Source: Dipteris shenzhenensis | Taxonomy: Eukaryota > Polypodiophyta > Polypodiopsida > Gleicheniales | NCBI GenBank assembly: GCA_047967505.1 | Contig: CM106541.1 | Strand: one strand, 5' to 3' | DNA length: 64,000 bases | Shown here: positions 1-10,206 of the stretch, in pieces | How the letters are laid out: every line of letters begins with the position of its first letter | How positions within the stretch are numbered: the first letter of the stretch is position 1 | Notes under the pieces: generated by a model | Database searches by the model: none | The model's input: only the letters and a program-made list of their open reading frames with translations | What the model was told of the DNA's origin: nothing | Translations under genes and position numbers: made by a program

Positions 1-30
1 GCTCGCATTGAATTCAATTGTGATAGGACG

Positions 31-517
31 GCTCTGATACCAAATGACACGACCCCGTAGGATCTGACCCTATCACTGACCTAGAATCGCGTCCTCAATA
101 CAACCAGAATCATAGCACAGGTGCCTCGATCCTTCCGACCACCCTTGAGCACGTGGGCTACAACTCGACTCATCCAAGGCGTCCCATACCACCTGAGCCC
201 ATCCAGAGGACCTTCAATACACCACCTATGATCCGCCATGTAGATGGCCAGAGTCTCGGCCTGGGTCCAAGCCCCATTCATCAGTTGAGGAGCGCTCAAC
301 TGATCTACACAATAGCACTGGCCCTCCCTCTATATAAAAGGAAACCCGCTATAGATAGCACAATGCTATGAATAGCTTCCTCCATATAAAGCGAGCACTA
401 TATATGAATCAATCTCTATATATAGCAATCTCGGCTAAAAATAGCCATCCAGCCCTATGCTATCCCGTAACCCACGTACACCTGCTATCCAACCCTAGGT
501 ACACCATGCACATGACA
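31..517 (-). mobile_element. partial LTR fragment with primer-binding site, minus-strand element
   Basis: Bases 31-42 are the reverse complement of TGGTATCAGAGC, the initiator tRNA-Met primer-binding site used by most plant copia elements. Two bases later a sequence starting TGACACGACC begins, which fits the 5' LTR of a minus-strand element whose body lies left of the window. Its outer end is not clear; the stretch stops resembling one unit near 517, where the truncated LTR of the next element starts. It holds AT-rich TATATA-type runs (about 329-440), one of which (CTATATAAAAGG) reads as a TATA box on the + strand. No coding sequence is visible. Orientation is supported by the primer site; the outer boundary is inferred. 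Confidence 0.45.
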
Positions 518-3492
518 GCCACCCTCTTCCCATTTCTATAAGAGAGAGTCACCTCTCTCATAGTCAATAGAACACTCATTTCTATATCTCATGTGCTCTC
601 ACTCCTTGCCATGATGCATCTCTTTTATCCCACTAACCTCTTCATTTGGTATCAGAGCAAGGTCGATCCTACCTAGCTCCTAGAGTCACCTAGAACCCAA
701 GATTTCATCTTCTTCATCACCTTCATTTTGTTTGAGCTCTCTTATGGCCTGACCATTGGAGGCGCCATATCTCAACATCCGACCGTTAACTTTTAGAACG
801 CTTCATGCTGTAGCTTTATTCAGTTAAGGCGCATGTCTTCACCGTTGGGATCTACGCAATTAGGCTTCTGCTGCCTGTTCTGACACTCAGACTTCTCGAC
901 GAAATTTCGCGCAATTCAGCCTGTTGGAGCCATATCTCGTCAATTCCTCTGAGGGCATGCTGGGTGTCACTCTTGGGAAGGTGCTGATGAATTTGGTGGG
1001 CAATGGTCCATAGAATGCTGAGAACAGAGCAAAAGACCAGTCGAAAAACGTGGGATTCCCACAAACAATGCAGCCCGTTTTTTCGCCTATCCTCTCATGA
1101 GGATCTTCTTTGATGTTAGGCCTTTCATTTGTCTCTGAAAGCCCCTTGAATGCCCCTCTCTATAGCCTCAATTGCACCCTCCAGCTTCAGATTGTTCGGT
1201 TTGGGGGAAACAGTCAAAATATGGTCAAACTTTGACCATCCCAGAGGTTTGACCAGTCAAAAATTTTATTCTATAGCTGTTTGAGCTGGCTGCACTAATA
1301 GATCTCTGTTTGACTAAGTATTGACTCCGAAATGGACTCCACAAATGTCATGGTACTTGTCATTTATGGTGGTGATGTTTACATTGTCTATGTTTGAGTG
1401 CCATTTGAAAAGGGATAGTTATCATTTTGAAGATAGGTGACTTGTGTTGAGAGATACTGGTTGTAAGAGTATAGACACTGCCCTTGAATTATATATCAAG
1501 TGGTAAGACCTACTCAATATCATGTCTTCAGAAGGTGAGGAGTTGCCCAAAGGTACTTGTTCATAAGTGACATATATAGAAAATCATCACTCTACCCTGA
1601 CCTTGATGTCTAAAAAGATTGTATTAAGTGATGAGCTTAGATGTGGCCATAGCTTTGGACAGAAATATATTATTTTGGTGTCTTCTATATCTGGCTGGTT
1701 CATTGTCTATTGATGAATCTGCACGTCTATTTGATGCACATTAAGTTAAGAAGTCTGTGATTCCACACACCCCACACCACACTGTGTGAGCTCTTGGGCT
1801 ATTCTATCAGTCTACCCCTTGATGAAGAAGCAATGACCATATGATCTATAAAGCCTATTATTGAGCCATTGGATGGCCCTTGATTCTAGTCAGCTAAGAT
1901 GACATCCAAATCTCCACTTCAATCAAAACTGCAAGCCATCAATCATTATCCCGGCAATGTGATCTTGTCACCACACAGGCTCGTTGTCATGGTTGAACCA
2001 CAACTGCCTCTACACCCGTATCTCTACGTCTCCCAATTCAGATTTATGAACTTTGGTTGAACTCTTCAATGCCCTCTTTCTATGCTTCTAAAAGAGGATT
2101 CTCTTCCCTCTGGACCTTCTTCAAAGCTGTCTTGAGTTCTAGTTTGCTTGCGTTGATGTTCAAAAAAAAACTATTGCCCCTTTTATCTTGGAAGCGTCTC
2201 CATGATACATTCTCATTTTTATTTTTATTTTTAAACGATCTTCATGTTTACAAAGTATTCTCTATGTGCACACATTGTTGTTTGTGGAGAAATGGAGTCT
2301 CTATCCATTCGTAAAACTCAAGGCATTAATATAAAGAAAAGGCAACTTACTCCAAGAATTCAAGGCATGGTGGTGTTATCACTACACATATGATCAAGAT
2401 GATATGTTGTGGTACCAAGATAAAACTTGGACACTTCAAGAAGATTATGGAGAATAAGAAGTTCACCATCTTGAAAAAAAGGGAAGTACAATGGATAGTC
2501 CAATATGAAAAGGTCCTTGCTATCACAGCATTGGGACTTGGTGCCTCATACTTTCATCACATAGATGGGTGTGAGACTTCACATGAAGTTTGGGTACAAC
2601 TTGAAAAGGTATTTAGTGCATAAATTTTACTCAAAAGTCTTCTAGATGAAGAGTATAGTAACACTTTTGCATCCAACTTGGTGGATATTGAAGCTTCTCT
2701 TTTGGAAGAGGAGAGAAATGGCTCCTACTACAACTCCAAGGAAAATGAAGCATATCTGGTTGAAGAAAACTCCATCAGCAAAAGAAACATCCAACTTTGT
2801 GGTAGAAGACAAGGACTTCGCCTTTTGAGCAACTTGTCTTTGAATTTTTGTTTATCATCACTTGGTTAAATTTTGAGGTTCTCTGCCTGGAGTTGTACTC
2901 CAAAAAGAATGTCATGTCTTTTGTAAATCACCTTTGGTCACCATACGATGTAGGTCATGTGATATGTGTTTGGTCTATCCTAGTTTTGTAAACCTTGACC
3001 CTTGGGCACCTTTGCTAGCATGAGATCCTAGACATAGAATTATCCTTGACCACCATGAGATGGCATGAGAAACTATGAGTCTAGATGTATCCTTAACATT
3101 GCAAGAGGAAAACCCTTGAGGGGGGGTATGTTGGGATAACTATGGTCAAGGGCTTGCTCTATGGTGCATGTGTGCATCTAGGGGAGTCACACATGTGTGT
3201 GTGTGTGTTGTAGAGGCATATCTAGTGCTATGATGTGTCTAGTGTGTGACCTAAGTGATGATGTAAGCACAAAGGCCCCCACATGGGAGGTTCCTTTGAT
3301 TTAGGCCAGTCCCACTGATGTAGGGGCTGATTGCCACTGATGTAGGGAAGGTGCCTATGATCTAGGCCACCCTCTTCCCATTTCTATGAGAGAGAGTCAC
3401 CTCTCTCACAATCAATAGAACACTCATTTCTATATCTCATGTGTTCTCACTCCTTGCCATGATGCATCTCTTTTATCCTACTAACCTCTTCA
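518..3492 (+). mobile_element. non-autonomous copia-type LTR element with degraded gag
   Basis: The 3' LTR spans about 3129-3492 (TGTTGG...TTCA). The last 127 bp of the 5' LTR survive at 518-644 and match it closely. A tRNA-Met site (TGGTATCAGAGC) follows at 647-658, and a polypurine tract (TTGAGGGGGGG) sits just before the 3' LTR. The 2.5 kb interior carries only gag remnants, so it is not autonomous. Its 3' untranslated part (about 2870-3110) resembles the same region of the gag-only elements at 42445 and 46003, so all three probably belong to one lineage. The 5' LTR is cut off at 518 and joined to foreign sequence, so no target duplication can be checked. Confidence 0.75.
2390..2869 (+). 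pseudogene. gag remnant (UBN2-type copia gag)
   Basis: A reading frame at 2390-2623 encodes a stretch with LGLGASYFHHIDGCETSHEVW, which matches the ALGDDYIHHISDLESPSEAW block of the gag proteins at 43.8 and 47.3 kb. This is the conserved helical core of copia-type gag. A second frame at 2646-2869 continues with an acidic tail but lacks recognisable zinc knuckles. Start, frame and the RNA-binding end are lost, so no working capsid protein could be made. The match to the better-preserved copies in this window is the main support. Confidence 0.6.
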
Positions 3493-3857
3493 ATTTTCAG
3501 TATTACATTTGATGGACGTGGTTTTCAAGATGTGCACATGTTTTACGCAGCCATTCGTACATTGTGGTTGATATACTGGCTTCTATTGGGGGGGATCTTA
3601 TTTTCACCATTAGGAGTCAGTGAGAGAGATTATTGGGTCCTCTGCAATAGCTCAAGAGAGATTGAGCTCATTCACGAGGACCTGAGATTGCTCTCTATTT
3701 TTTCATTTGAACCACTTGGGATGTCATGGCAATTTAGACCACCCCCTTGGCTTTCTATAATATTTGTAGAGGCAAGGGATCGAGTTGTTACACTCACACC
3801 TCCTACATAATTTATTTTGAATGGAATAAATTGCCACTTTTTATGAAGACTCAATTA
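3493..3857. other. intergenic stretch, nothing recognised
   Basis: Between the 3' LTR and the next pol remnant lie about 365 bases. An open frame at 3532-3810 encodes 92 residues with several Trp and Leu, but it matches no family I know and may be chance. No repeat or RNA gene is apparent. Confidence 0.4.
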
Positions 3858-4418
3858 TTGTAGGCACTCATCTATGGCATAAGAATTTGGGCATCTCAAC
3901 TATGGTAGCTTGGTTAAGATGCATTCATAGGACATGGTGGTAGATCTTCAAAAAATGCATGCACTTTCAAAGCACATTTGTGAGATATGCTTATTGGGGA
4001 AGATGCACAGTTCTTCTTTCCCAAGGATGGGACGGTCGGTGCATCCCACAAATTGCATCTGATACATAGTTGTGTATGTGGTCCCATGAGGACAGCATCA
4101 TTGGGGAATTTTATTATTTTCTCACATTTGCGGCGACTTCACCCGCTATACTTGGATCTGTCCCTTGAGATCTAAACCTGATGTCTTTGCTTGCTTCAAG
4201 TGAATACTTGCCATTATTGAAAATGAGAGTGGCCACAAGTTGGTCACACTTCACACCAACAGGGGGGGTGGGAGAGAATGTCCCGTGAGTTTGCTGATTT
4301 TTTAGCAGCTCATGGACTCATCAATTAATCCACCTCTCATACACACTGGAGCAGAAAGGAGTTGCAGAGTGGATGCCATCATGTGAGCAAACTACTTGCT
4401 GAGTAGAGCACTGTGACA
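3858..4418 (+). pseudogene. copia integrase fragment, left part of a split pol pseudogene
   Basis: Translation in mixed frames gives the GAG-pre-integrase region (HLWHKNLGISTMVAW, then CEICLLGKMHSSSFPKDG) and the start of the integrase core (HSCVCGPMRTASLGNF, where the aspartate of the usual HSDVCGP is replaced by Cys). Further on come a GGGERMSREF block and a VDAIM-ANYLL block. Order and spacing match the integrase of the copia at 14.6-15.3 kb. Stops and frameshifts are frequent. At about 4418 homology stops and resumes at about 6478, so this is the left half of one element interrupted by an insertion. Confidence 0.7.
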
Positions 4419-6477
4419 TGAAGTTGGGGGTAATAAACTTCACGCACCTCTTCACTTCCTGCTGCTTTCGAACTGACTGACAAAGATATTTATCATTGAT
4501 AATGGGACATTAGAAAGAAGCTTTTATGCCAAGATACCACACCATACTTTCCTCCCTCAGATGAGAATGAAGATGGTAACATCCCAAGTGATGTTGTAAT
4601 CAAGCATAGGGGGAAGGAAAGGATCAGCAGAGGCCATAATCTCAGCGAGCCGGTCTGCGCCAAAGAGAAGAGCGATACGTTGTTGAAAGAAGATCTTGTA
4701 GCTCAACATGACATGAACTAATATATATCGAGGAGTTTGAAGGGGCTGATTAGGTCCGATGGGTAGATTCCGAGGAAACATTGCACCTCCTTCATAGACA
4801 CCTTTACACTTAGCTCAAAACACTCTACAAACTGTCATTAGACACAGAGGCCTATAACTTCCAGTAGAGACATGATATCAGAGATTCAAGCACACAAAGG
4901 GATACGCCTTAATATGGGCTTCGCGCTGATATAAGTTTCATTGAAAACAGACAGACGGTTGAAGAGATATGGAGAGTTTACTGGAAGGGGGTAAAAACTG
5001 TCATGAAAACAGACTGTCAGACACAGAGACTCATAACATTTTGCAGCAGTATATGATTCAAGATCTAAGCACCTAGAGACATGCGCCTTAAAGAGAGCTT
5101 CGCGCTGATATATGTTTCATAAGAAAGAGAAGCGGCCAAAAAGTTATGGACAGTTTACTAGACGGGGGTAAAAACTGTCATGAAAACAAACTGTCAGACA
5201 CAGAGAATCATAACTTTTTGCAGCAGTATCTGATTCAAGATCTGATCACATAAAAACATGTGCCTTAAAGAGAGCTTCGCGCTGATATAAATTTCATTAA
5301 AATCGGACTATCGAGCAGAAAGTTATGAGCAAAATACTAACAGGGGGTCAAACTGTCATGAAAACTGTCCTCCACCCATGCTAATTTCGCCTGAGCAGGA
5401 TGCTCCCTCAAGACTCCACCTTCACCAACGATCCACCCCTCATAGATTTTACCTAGAAGAGGGGAAGAAGTTTGCATGGTGGCTCAGGAAACAGATGGAC
5501 CATGTGTGCACAGTGAGCAGCCGAATAGAAAGAACTTTTAAGGCTTTGAAAGAAAGAAAAGGGAAGAGACACTCAAGAGAGAGAGAACCTGAAGTGACCT
5601 TCATTACAAATAGAGTGAGAATCCACTCCAACACTACAAACACAAGGCAGAAGAAGAGGTTTCATACATACAAGAGGGAGCAGAAGCTCCAAGACTACTC
5701 ATAGAGAGAGAATAAACTAGAGAGAGATGGACTCAAGAGTCTACATAAGAGAATATCTACAAGAGGGAGAGAAGGCTCATGGAAGAGGCTTGGGGAGACT
5801 AGAGCTATAGCAACATGAGGCCTAATGGTGGAAGAGATTGATGAACAAGGGAGAGGAGGGCTTCTTTTATAGAGATTTTGTTATCCTCCTTCATCCATTT
5901 ACAATTGCTGCCTATAGATTCCTTTCCCCATCAATCACATAAGCACGTATGTCTCCATCCATGTACTTTTTGGCTACTCTTGCCATGTGTCCCATCACAA
6001 GATGCTCAAGACTCTTAAAATATTGAGAAAGTCAAGAGTCTCCTCACATGGAGCCCATAGGGACCCTCTCTTTTCCACATGTCCACATCCTCCTTATTCC
6101 ACATAGGAGTTCTAGAAGGATTTCTCTTGACTTCACACTCCTCCACATGCCTTCCACACACTTGGCATGTGGCCTCTCTTATATTATTGGAACACATGGA
6201 CATGAGCGCACCTCTTTATATGACTCACTCTTCCTATTTTCTAAAAAACTCCATAATATCCCATACACAAATAACTCTCACCCCATACCAAGGTATTTAT
6301 AATTCATGGCTATGGTATTTACAATGAGCCATTCCACTCATCCTCTCCATCCCATACAATATCATAGAAAATAGAAATAAGTGAGAGCCGCTAGGCTATC
6401 ACTTGATACTCAAACTCTTATCAAACATAGAGAAAAACAATACCAATGCCAAATTAGAAATATCAATTTTTGGCGTC
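4419..6477. mobile_element. 2.06 kb insertion of unknown class inside copia integrase
   Basis: Copia integrase homology breaks at about 4418 (…ANYLLSRA) and resumes at about 6478 (…LKIIIPYEAW), so this block was inserted into an older element. The edges read TGTGACATGA on the left and GGCGTCACA on the right, giving a short TGTGAC/GTCACA inverted match; no clear target duplication or LTR pair was found. It contains a three-unit tandem repeat and a purine-rich segment (about 5450-5830). A minus-strand frame at 4557-4781 (74 residues) resembles nothing I recognise. It could be a non-autonomous DNA transposon or a rearranged LTR fragment. Confidence 0.5.
4813..5366. repeat. tandem repeat, three units of about 177-179 bp
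   Basis: The block GGGGGTAAAAACTGTCATG recurs at 4987 and 5164, and a variant (GGGGGTCAAACTGTCATG) at 5343, giving periods of 177 and 179 bp. Each unit also carries GACACAGAG, a TATGATTCAAG-type block, and CGCGCTGATATA followed by GTTTCAT-like sequence. The first unit is the most diverged. No long open frame spans the array, so it is more likely structural or a satellite seed than coding. Confidence 0.85.
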
Positions 6478-7535
6478 ACAACACCAATGAAAGTGTTGAA
6501 GATCATTATACCCTATGAGGCATGGACAGGCTGTAAGCATTACATATACGGGTCTGTGGTTGTTTGGCATATGCTCATGTACAAATTCAGCTCCAGCACA
6601 AGTTGGAGGATAAGGCAGTAAAGTGTATTTTCATTGGCTATAGCTCAGAAAGTAAAGGCTACAAATTGTACTAGTTACCACTGGAAAAGTCATTGTCAGC
6701 AGAGATGTTGTCTTTGTAGAGCAATCAGCTTTGCCTTGGCTGGACTTTCAAAAACAGCCTGATGTTAGTGCCTCAGGTATCTTTGACACATTGCTGCCCC
6801 TTTTCAAGTCCGATACAGATTCAGACTAGAAATTGGAGACATTAAATCTCCCTGCTGCAAGTCATTCTTAGCTGCAGAGTGCTGAAAACATTCAACCTCA
6901 TATGCCTTCTATTTAGGACAGTGTTTCTGAGCAAGAGGTATTCGAGGAAAGGGCTGTTATTAGGCAGCACAAAACATTCCAGCAAGCACTGTAATGAAGA
7001 GCCTTTATGCCACAAGAATGATTTTGAGATGAAGGAGTTTATGGATTCTATGAACTCAAGTTGGCCTCCATTCACCATAATGGCACATGGGGGTTGTGTG
7101 ATTTGCCTCTTGGCAGCCATTAAGTTGGTCTACAAATTGAAATGGAAAGCTGATGGCAGCATTGACTGCTACAAAGCCTGTCTTGTTGCCAAGGATTATG
7201 CTTAGCACAAGGCATTGACTTTGAAAAAACTTTTTCCCCCACTTCATGCATCACTATTATGCATTGTGTCGTTGTTGCAATTGCAGCTCATAGGCATTGG
7301 GATGTGCATCAACTCAACATTAAGACTGCCTTTCTCCATGGTGACTTGCTTGAAGAGGTATTTGTTAGTCAAACTCATGGTTTTAACGTTAAGGGATCTA
7401 AAAATAGCGTATGCTGGCTGCACCTTATATGGATTGAAGTAGGCACCCTGGGTGTGGTATGCCAAGATTCAAGCGCATTTGATTCACCTTGGTTTTCAAA
7501 TATCCCTATGGAAGCAACACCGTATGTCCAAAAGT
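6478..7535 (+). pseudogene. copia integrase C-terminus and reverse transcriptase fragment, middle part of split pol
   Basis: The frame resumes with the IIPYEAWTG block and a degraded LRHKL-type block, then KAVKCIFIGYSSESKGYKL, the integrase C-terminal region of copia. From about 6990 the reverse transcriptase start follows (CNEEPLCHKNDFEMKEFMDSM, VYKLKWKADGSID, LVAKDYA), and then HQLNIKTAFLHGDLLEEVF at 7310-7360, where the catalytic Asp of QLDIKTAF has become Asn. Stops and frameshifts occur throughout. At 7535 the sequence is broken by the LTR element at 7536-10206. Confidence 0.75.
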
Positions 7536-7860
7536 TGACAAAACATGTGTGCCTTAGGATCTATGGAGCACTCTAAGGTGGATGGAACCTATGTGGAGAC
7601 ATGATGAAGAGAGTGCTCATGATATGTACCTCAAGTCAATTAGGTTCCAAGATAGATTAGCTTGGACTCATAAAGAGAATCTTGAGATAGTGCAAAGTGC
7701 TTGATTGATATTACTTCAAATGAACCTCCCTTTTATAGGTGAGGGTACTTACATCCATTTGCTTGCTCACATGTGGGATATTTCCTCCATGCCATGTGGC
7801 AACTTTCCCTTTACTCATACCTTTGCTCTACAAGTGCTCATGGCACCACAACTCTCAATA
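7536..7860 (-). repeat. 3' LTR of the minus-strand non-autonomous element
   Basis: This copy matches 9882-10206. On the minus strand it starts TATTGAGAG where the other copy starts TGTTGAGAG, so the canonical terminal TG has mutated to TA. It contains CCTTTTATAGG (about 7729-7739). Confidence 0.9.
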
Positions 7861-8040
7861 CCTCCCCTTGGTGCCATAATCCTTTGGCTACTGCAAGGTG
7901 GTCAGATGTGAGTTACATTCCATCACCTCCCCTTAGTGCATGCATTGCTACTTAAGGTGGTCAAGTATGGCTTTTACATGTCAATACCTCCCGTGGGTGC
8001 TTTTATAGCCACTCTCAGGTGGTCAGGTTTGATTTACAAC
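7858..8040 (-). repeat. three tandem polypurine-like units next to the 3' LTR
   Basis: On the minus strand the polypurine tract just inside the 3' LTR reads ACCAAGGGGAGG. The same C-rich block, written on + as CCTCCCC or CCTCCC, recurs at 7861, 7926 and 7987. Each is followed 30-45 bases later by AGGTGGTCA, giving units of 61-65 bp. The element thus carries three consecutive candidate polypurine tracts. Which one primes plus-strand DNA cannot be seen, but the first abuts the LTR. Confidence 0.75.
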
Positions 8041-9869
8041 ATTTAGGCAAGGTTGGCAAGGTTTTGGTTTCTCAATACATTCCATTGATGTCACCTTTTG
8101 GCTCATAGCTTGATGACAATGGCATTCTCTTCTTTGCTTGGTGTAGCTTCATGCATGATGCTTTGTTCTTCCATGTGCCTTGGTGCTTTGTGTGTGGATG
8201 CCATGCTTCCTGCTATGGTCATCTCATGCACTTGTGCTTTTGGCATGCTTATGACAATGATATGTGCATTCATGCTTTGCTTTTTCATTTGTTGCAAAGG
8301 TATTACCAATTGATTTCTTTCAATATTGGCAGTGTCTAATTGCATAGTCTAATTGCATACAATGATTTTGACATGACAGGCGCGTAGAGCTAAAAAAGAC
8401 GATCACTTTTCATTTTTGGAGCATGTGCAGATTCCTCCTGGATTGCAAGTTATGGCTTGTCAAAGATTCTGTGAAGAAGAGAGCCTTTGATGATGTGGCA
8501 GAGGCTGTTCCCATGCTACACTCACACTGTGCTTAACAAGGGGCTCTGTGCTTCGGAGGCACTTAACTAATCCTACCCCTAACCATGGGCCTTAACCATG
8601 GTTTAATTTAACCACACCAACCTTATCGGCCACGTGGCATAGACTAGAGCACTGACCAAACCAATCTAACCCAGGGTTGCTTTGAGCTAACCCAAGTCAA
8701 AGACCTATCTACCACGTGTCAAATTATGGTGAACCTTAGGGGAACTTTCTAGAAAACACTCCGTGATGGCGTTGAAGCGGCGACGCGGTGGAGATCATCT
8801 CTGCTACACGAGGCAATTGCAAGCATCTTCGGAGTTGTAGACTCGTTGGTGCACTCGGTGAGGCTTTGAGACATTGGCAGTGCATTGCACGAGCACTGTT
8901 TCGCTGGAGCGATGTAGATGTAGTCACCTGCAACCTTTGTTTCCTGTTTGTTGGAGCGCAGCCTGAGACAGCTTCTCCTTTCCCACAGCCTCATGCATTC
9001 TCTGTGAATTCCTGCTCTGGGTCAACTTCTTCTTCAAAAGACATACTATCTCTTCATTCTCCACACCTCCTTTGCTATAGGCCATGGGCTCCTTCCTTGT
9101 ACAGGCCGAAGGGCCGTCGGGAGTCTGGTTGAGACTGCGGAGATGCAGGTGCGCCTTGCAGGAGAAGGCCTTCAACAGCCGCTGGAGTTAGACGGCGGTG
9201 GTGGGAGCCTTAAGCTCAGTAGAGTTCGGAGTTGTAGCAGCCCGTTTGGGAGCCGATTGCTTAGTTGATGGAGAGTTGTCCCGTATGCAAGCCGTTCTTG
9301 CTATGCTGGGATGTAGGAGCCGCTGTTTTGTGCGCTTTGAGTTGTTGATGGAGAGTCGTGAGGGGCTGCTAGCAGGAGTCGGAGTCTTGGCTCTTTTCGT
9401 TGGCTGGCACAAGGGGGGCACCGAGACCTCAAGAGCTGCACATCTGTGAGCCTTGCAAATGGAGTCGCTCTTTCAGGGTCGTGGGAGCCCGTATGTTGTC
9501 GAAGAGGCTGTTGAATGAGAGAGTTGGAGTCTGCATGGACTGTCGACTATCGAGGCTTGGCTCTACCATGGAGTTGATGGATTTAGTGGCTGATAGCAAG
9601 GTTGAAAGCTCTCAATGATATTTCTTTCTTTCATTAGAAGAAATCTCTCTCACATGAATCCTCACAAAGAAAATACTCAAGGGACTCTCTTGCTCTCACA
9701 GAATAAGGAACACTCAAGCTCACAATGAATCTCTCATGAAGTGGATGGACGAAAAATTTCTCTCTCAAGGGACGGAAATTTGTTCTCAATCTAAAACTAT
9801 AACTAACCTAGGAGAAAAAACATGAGCTCCAAAGACATGCCTACAACTAATCTAGGAGACTAGACCTAG
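8041..9869 (-). other. non-coding interior of the LTR element
   Basis: Several short open frames exist on both strands (for example + 8788-9132 and - 8103-8345), but none shows a gag, protease, integrase or RT motif. The 8760-9600 part is richer in G+C than its surroundings and could be captured host sequence; I cannot identify a source. Confidence 0.5.
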
Positions 9870-9881
9870 GCTCTGATACCA
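9870..9881 (-). promoter_or_regulatory. tRNA-Met primer-binding site
   Basis: GCTCTGATACCA directly abuts the LTR at 9882. Its reverse complement is TGGTATCAGAGC, complementary to the 3' end of initiator tRNA-Met. It fixes the orientation of the element. Confidence 0.9.
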
Positions 9882-10206
9882 TGACAAAACATGTGTGCCT
9901 TAGGATCTATGGAGCACTCTAAGGTGGATGGAACCTATGTGGAGACATGATGAAGAGAGTGCTCATGACATGTACCTCAAGTCAATTAGGTTCCAAGATA
10001 GATTAGCTTGGACTCATAAAGAGAATCTTGAGATAGTGCAGAGTGCTTGATTGATATTACTTCAAATGAACCTCCCTTTTATAGGTGAGGGTACTTACAT
10101 CCATTTGCTTGCTCACATGTGGGATATTTCCTCCATGCCATGTGGCAACTTTCCCTTTACTCATACCTTTGCTCTACAAGTGCTCATGGCACCACAACTC
10201 TCAACA
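9882..10206 (-). repeat. 5' LTR of the minus-strand non-autonomous element
   Basis: This is 325 bp, TG…CA on both strands, and nearly identical to 7536-7860. It is followed by the target duplication AAAGT at 10207-10211. Confidence 0.92.

Larger units (their letters stand above)
7536..10206 (-). mobile_element. young non-autonomous LTR retrotransposon nested in copia RT
   Basis: Two direct repeats of 325 bp (7536-7860 and 9882-10206) differ at only about three positions. They flank 2.0 kb of non-coding interior. The pentamer AAAGT sits immediately outside both ends (7531-7535 and 10207-10211), and removing the element restores the copia reading …PYVQKCGRF…YVDDML. The primer-binding site lies at 9870-9881 as GCTCTGATACCA, so the element points to the minus strand and 9882-10206 is its 5' LTR. 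No gag or pol domain is present, so it must be mobilised in trans (a LARD/TRIM-like element). Near-identical LTRs suggest recent insertion. Confidence 0.92.

Noticed and set aside
5378-5704. 108-codon basic ORF
   Set aside because: It is purine-rich with overlapping frames and no motif, within an insertion of unknown type.
7705-7911. Duplicate ORFs at 7705-7911 and 10051-10248
   Set aside because: Both are inside the two LTRs of the 7536-10206 element, read on the antisense strand.
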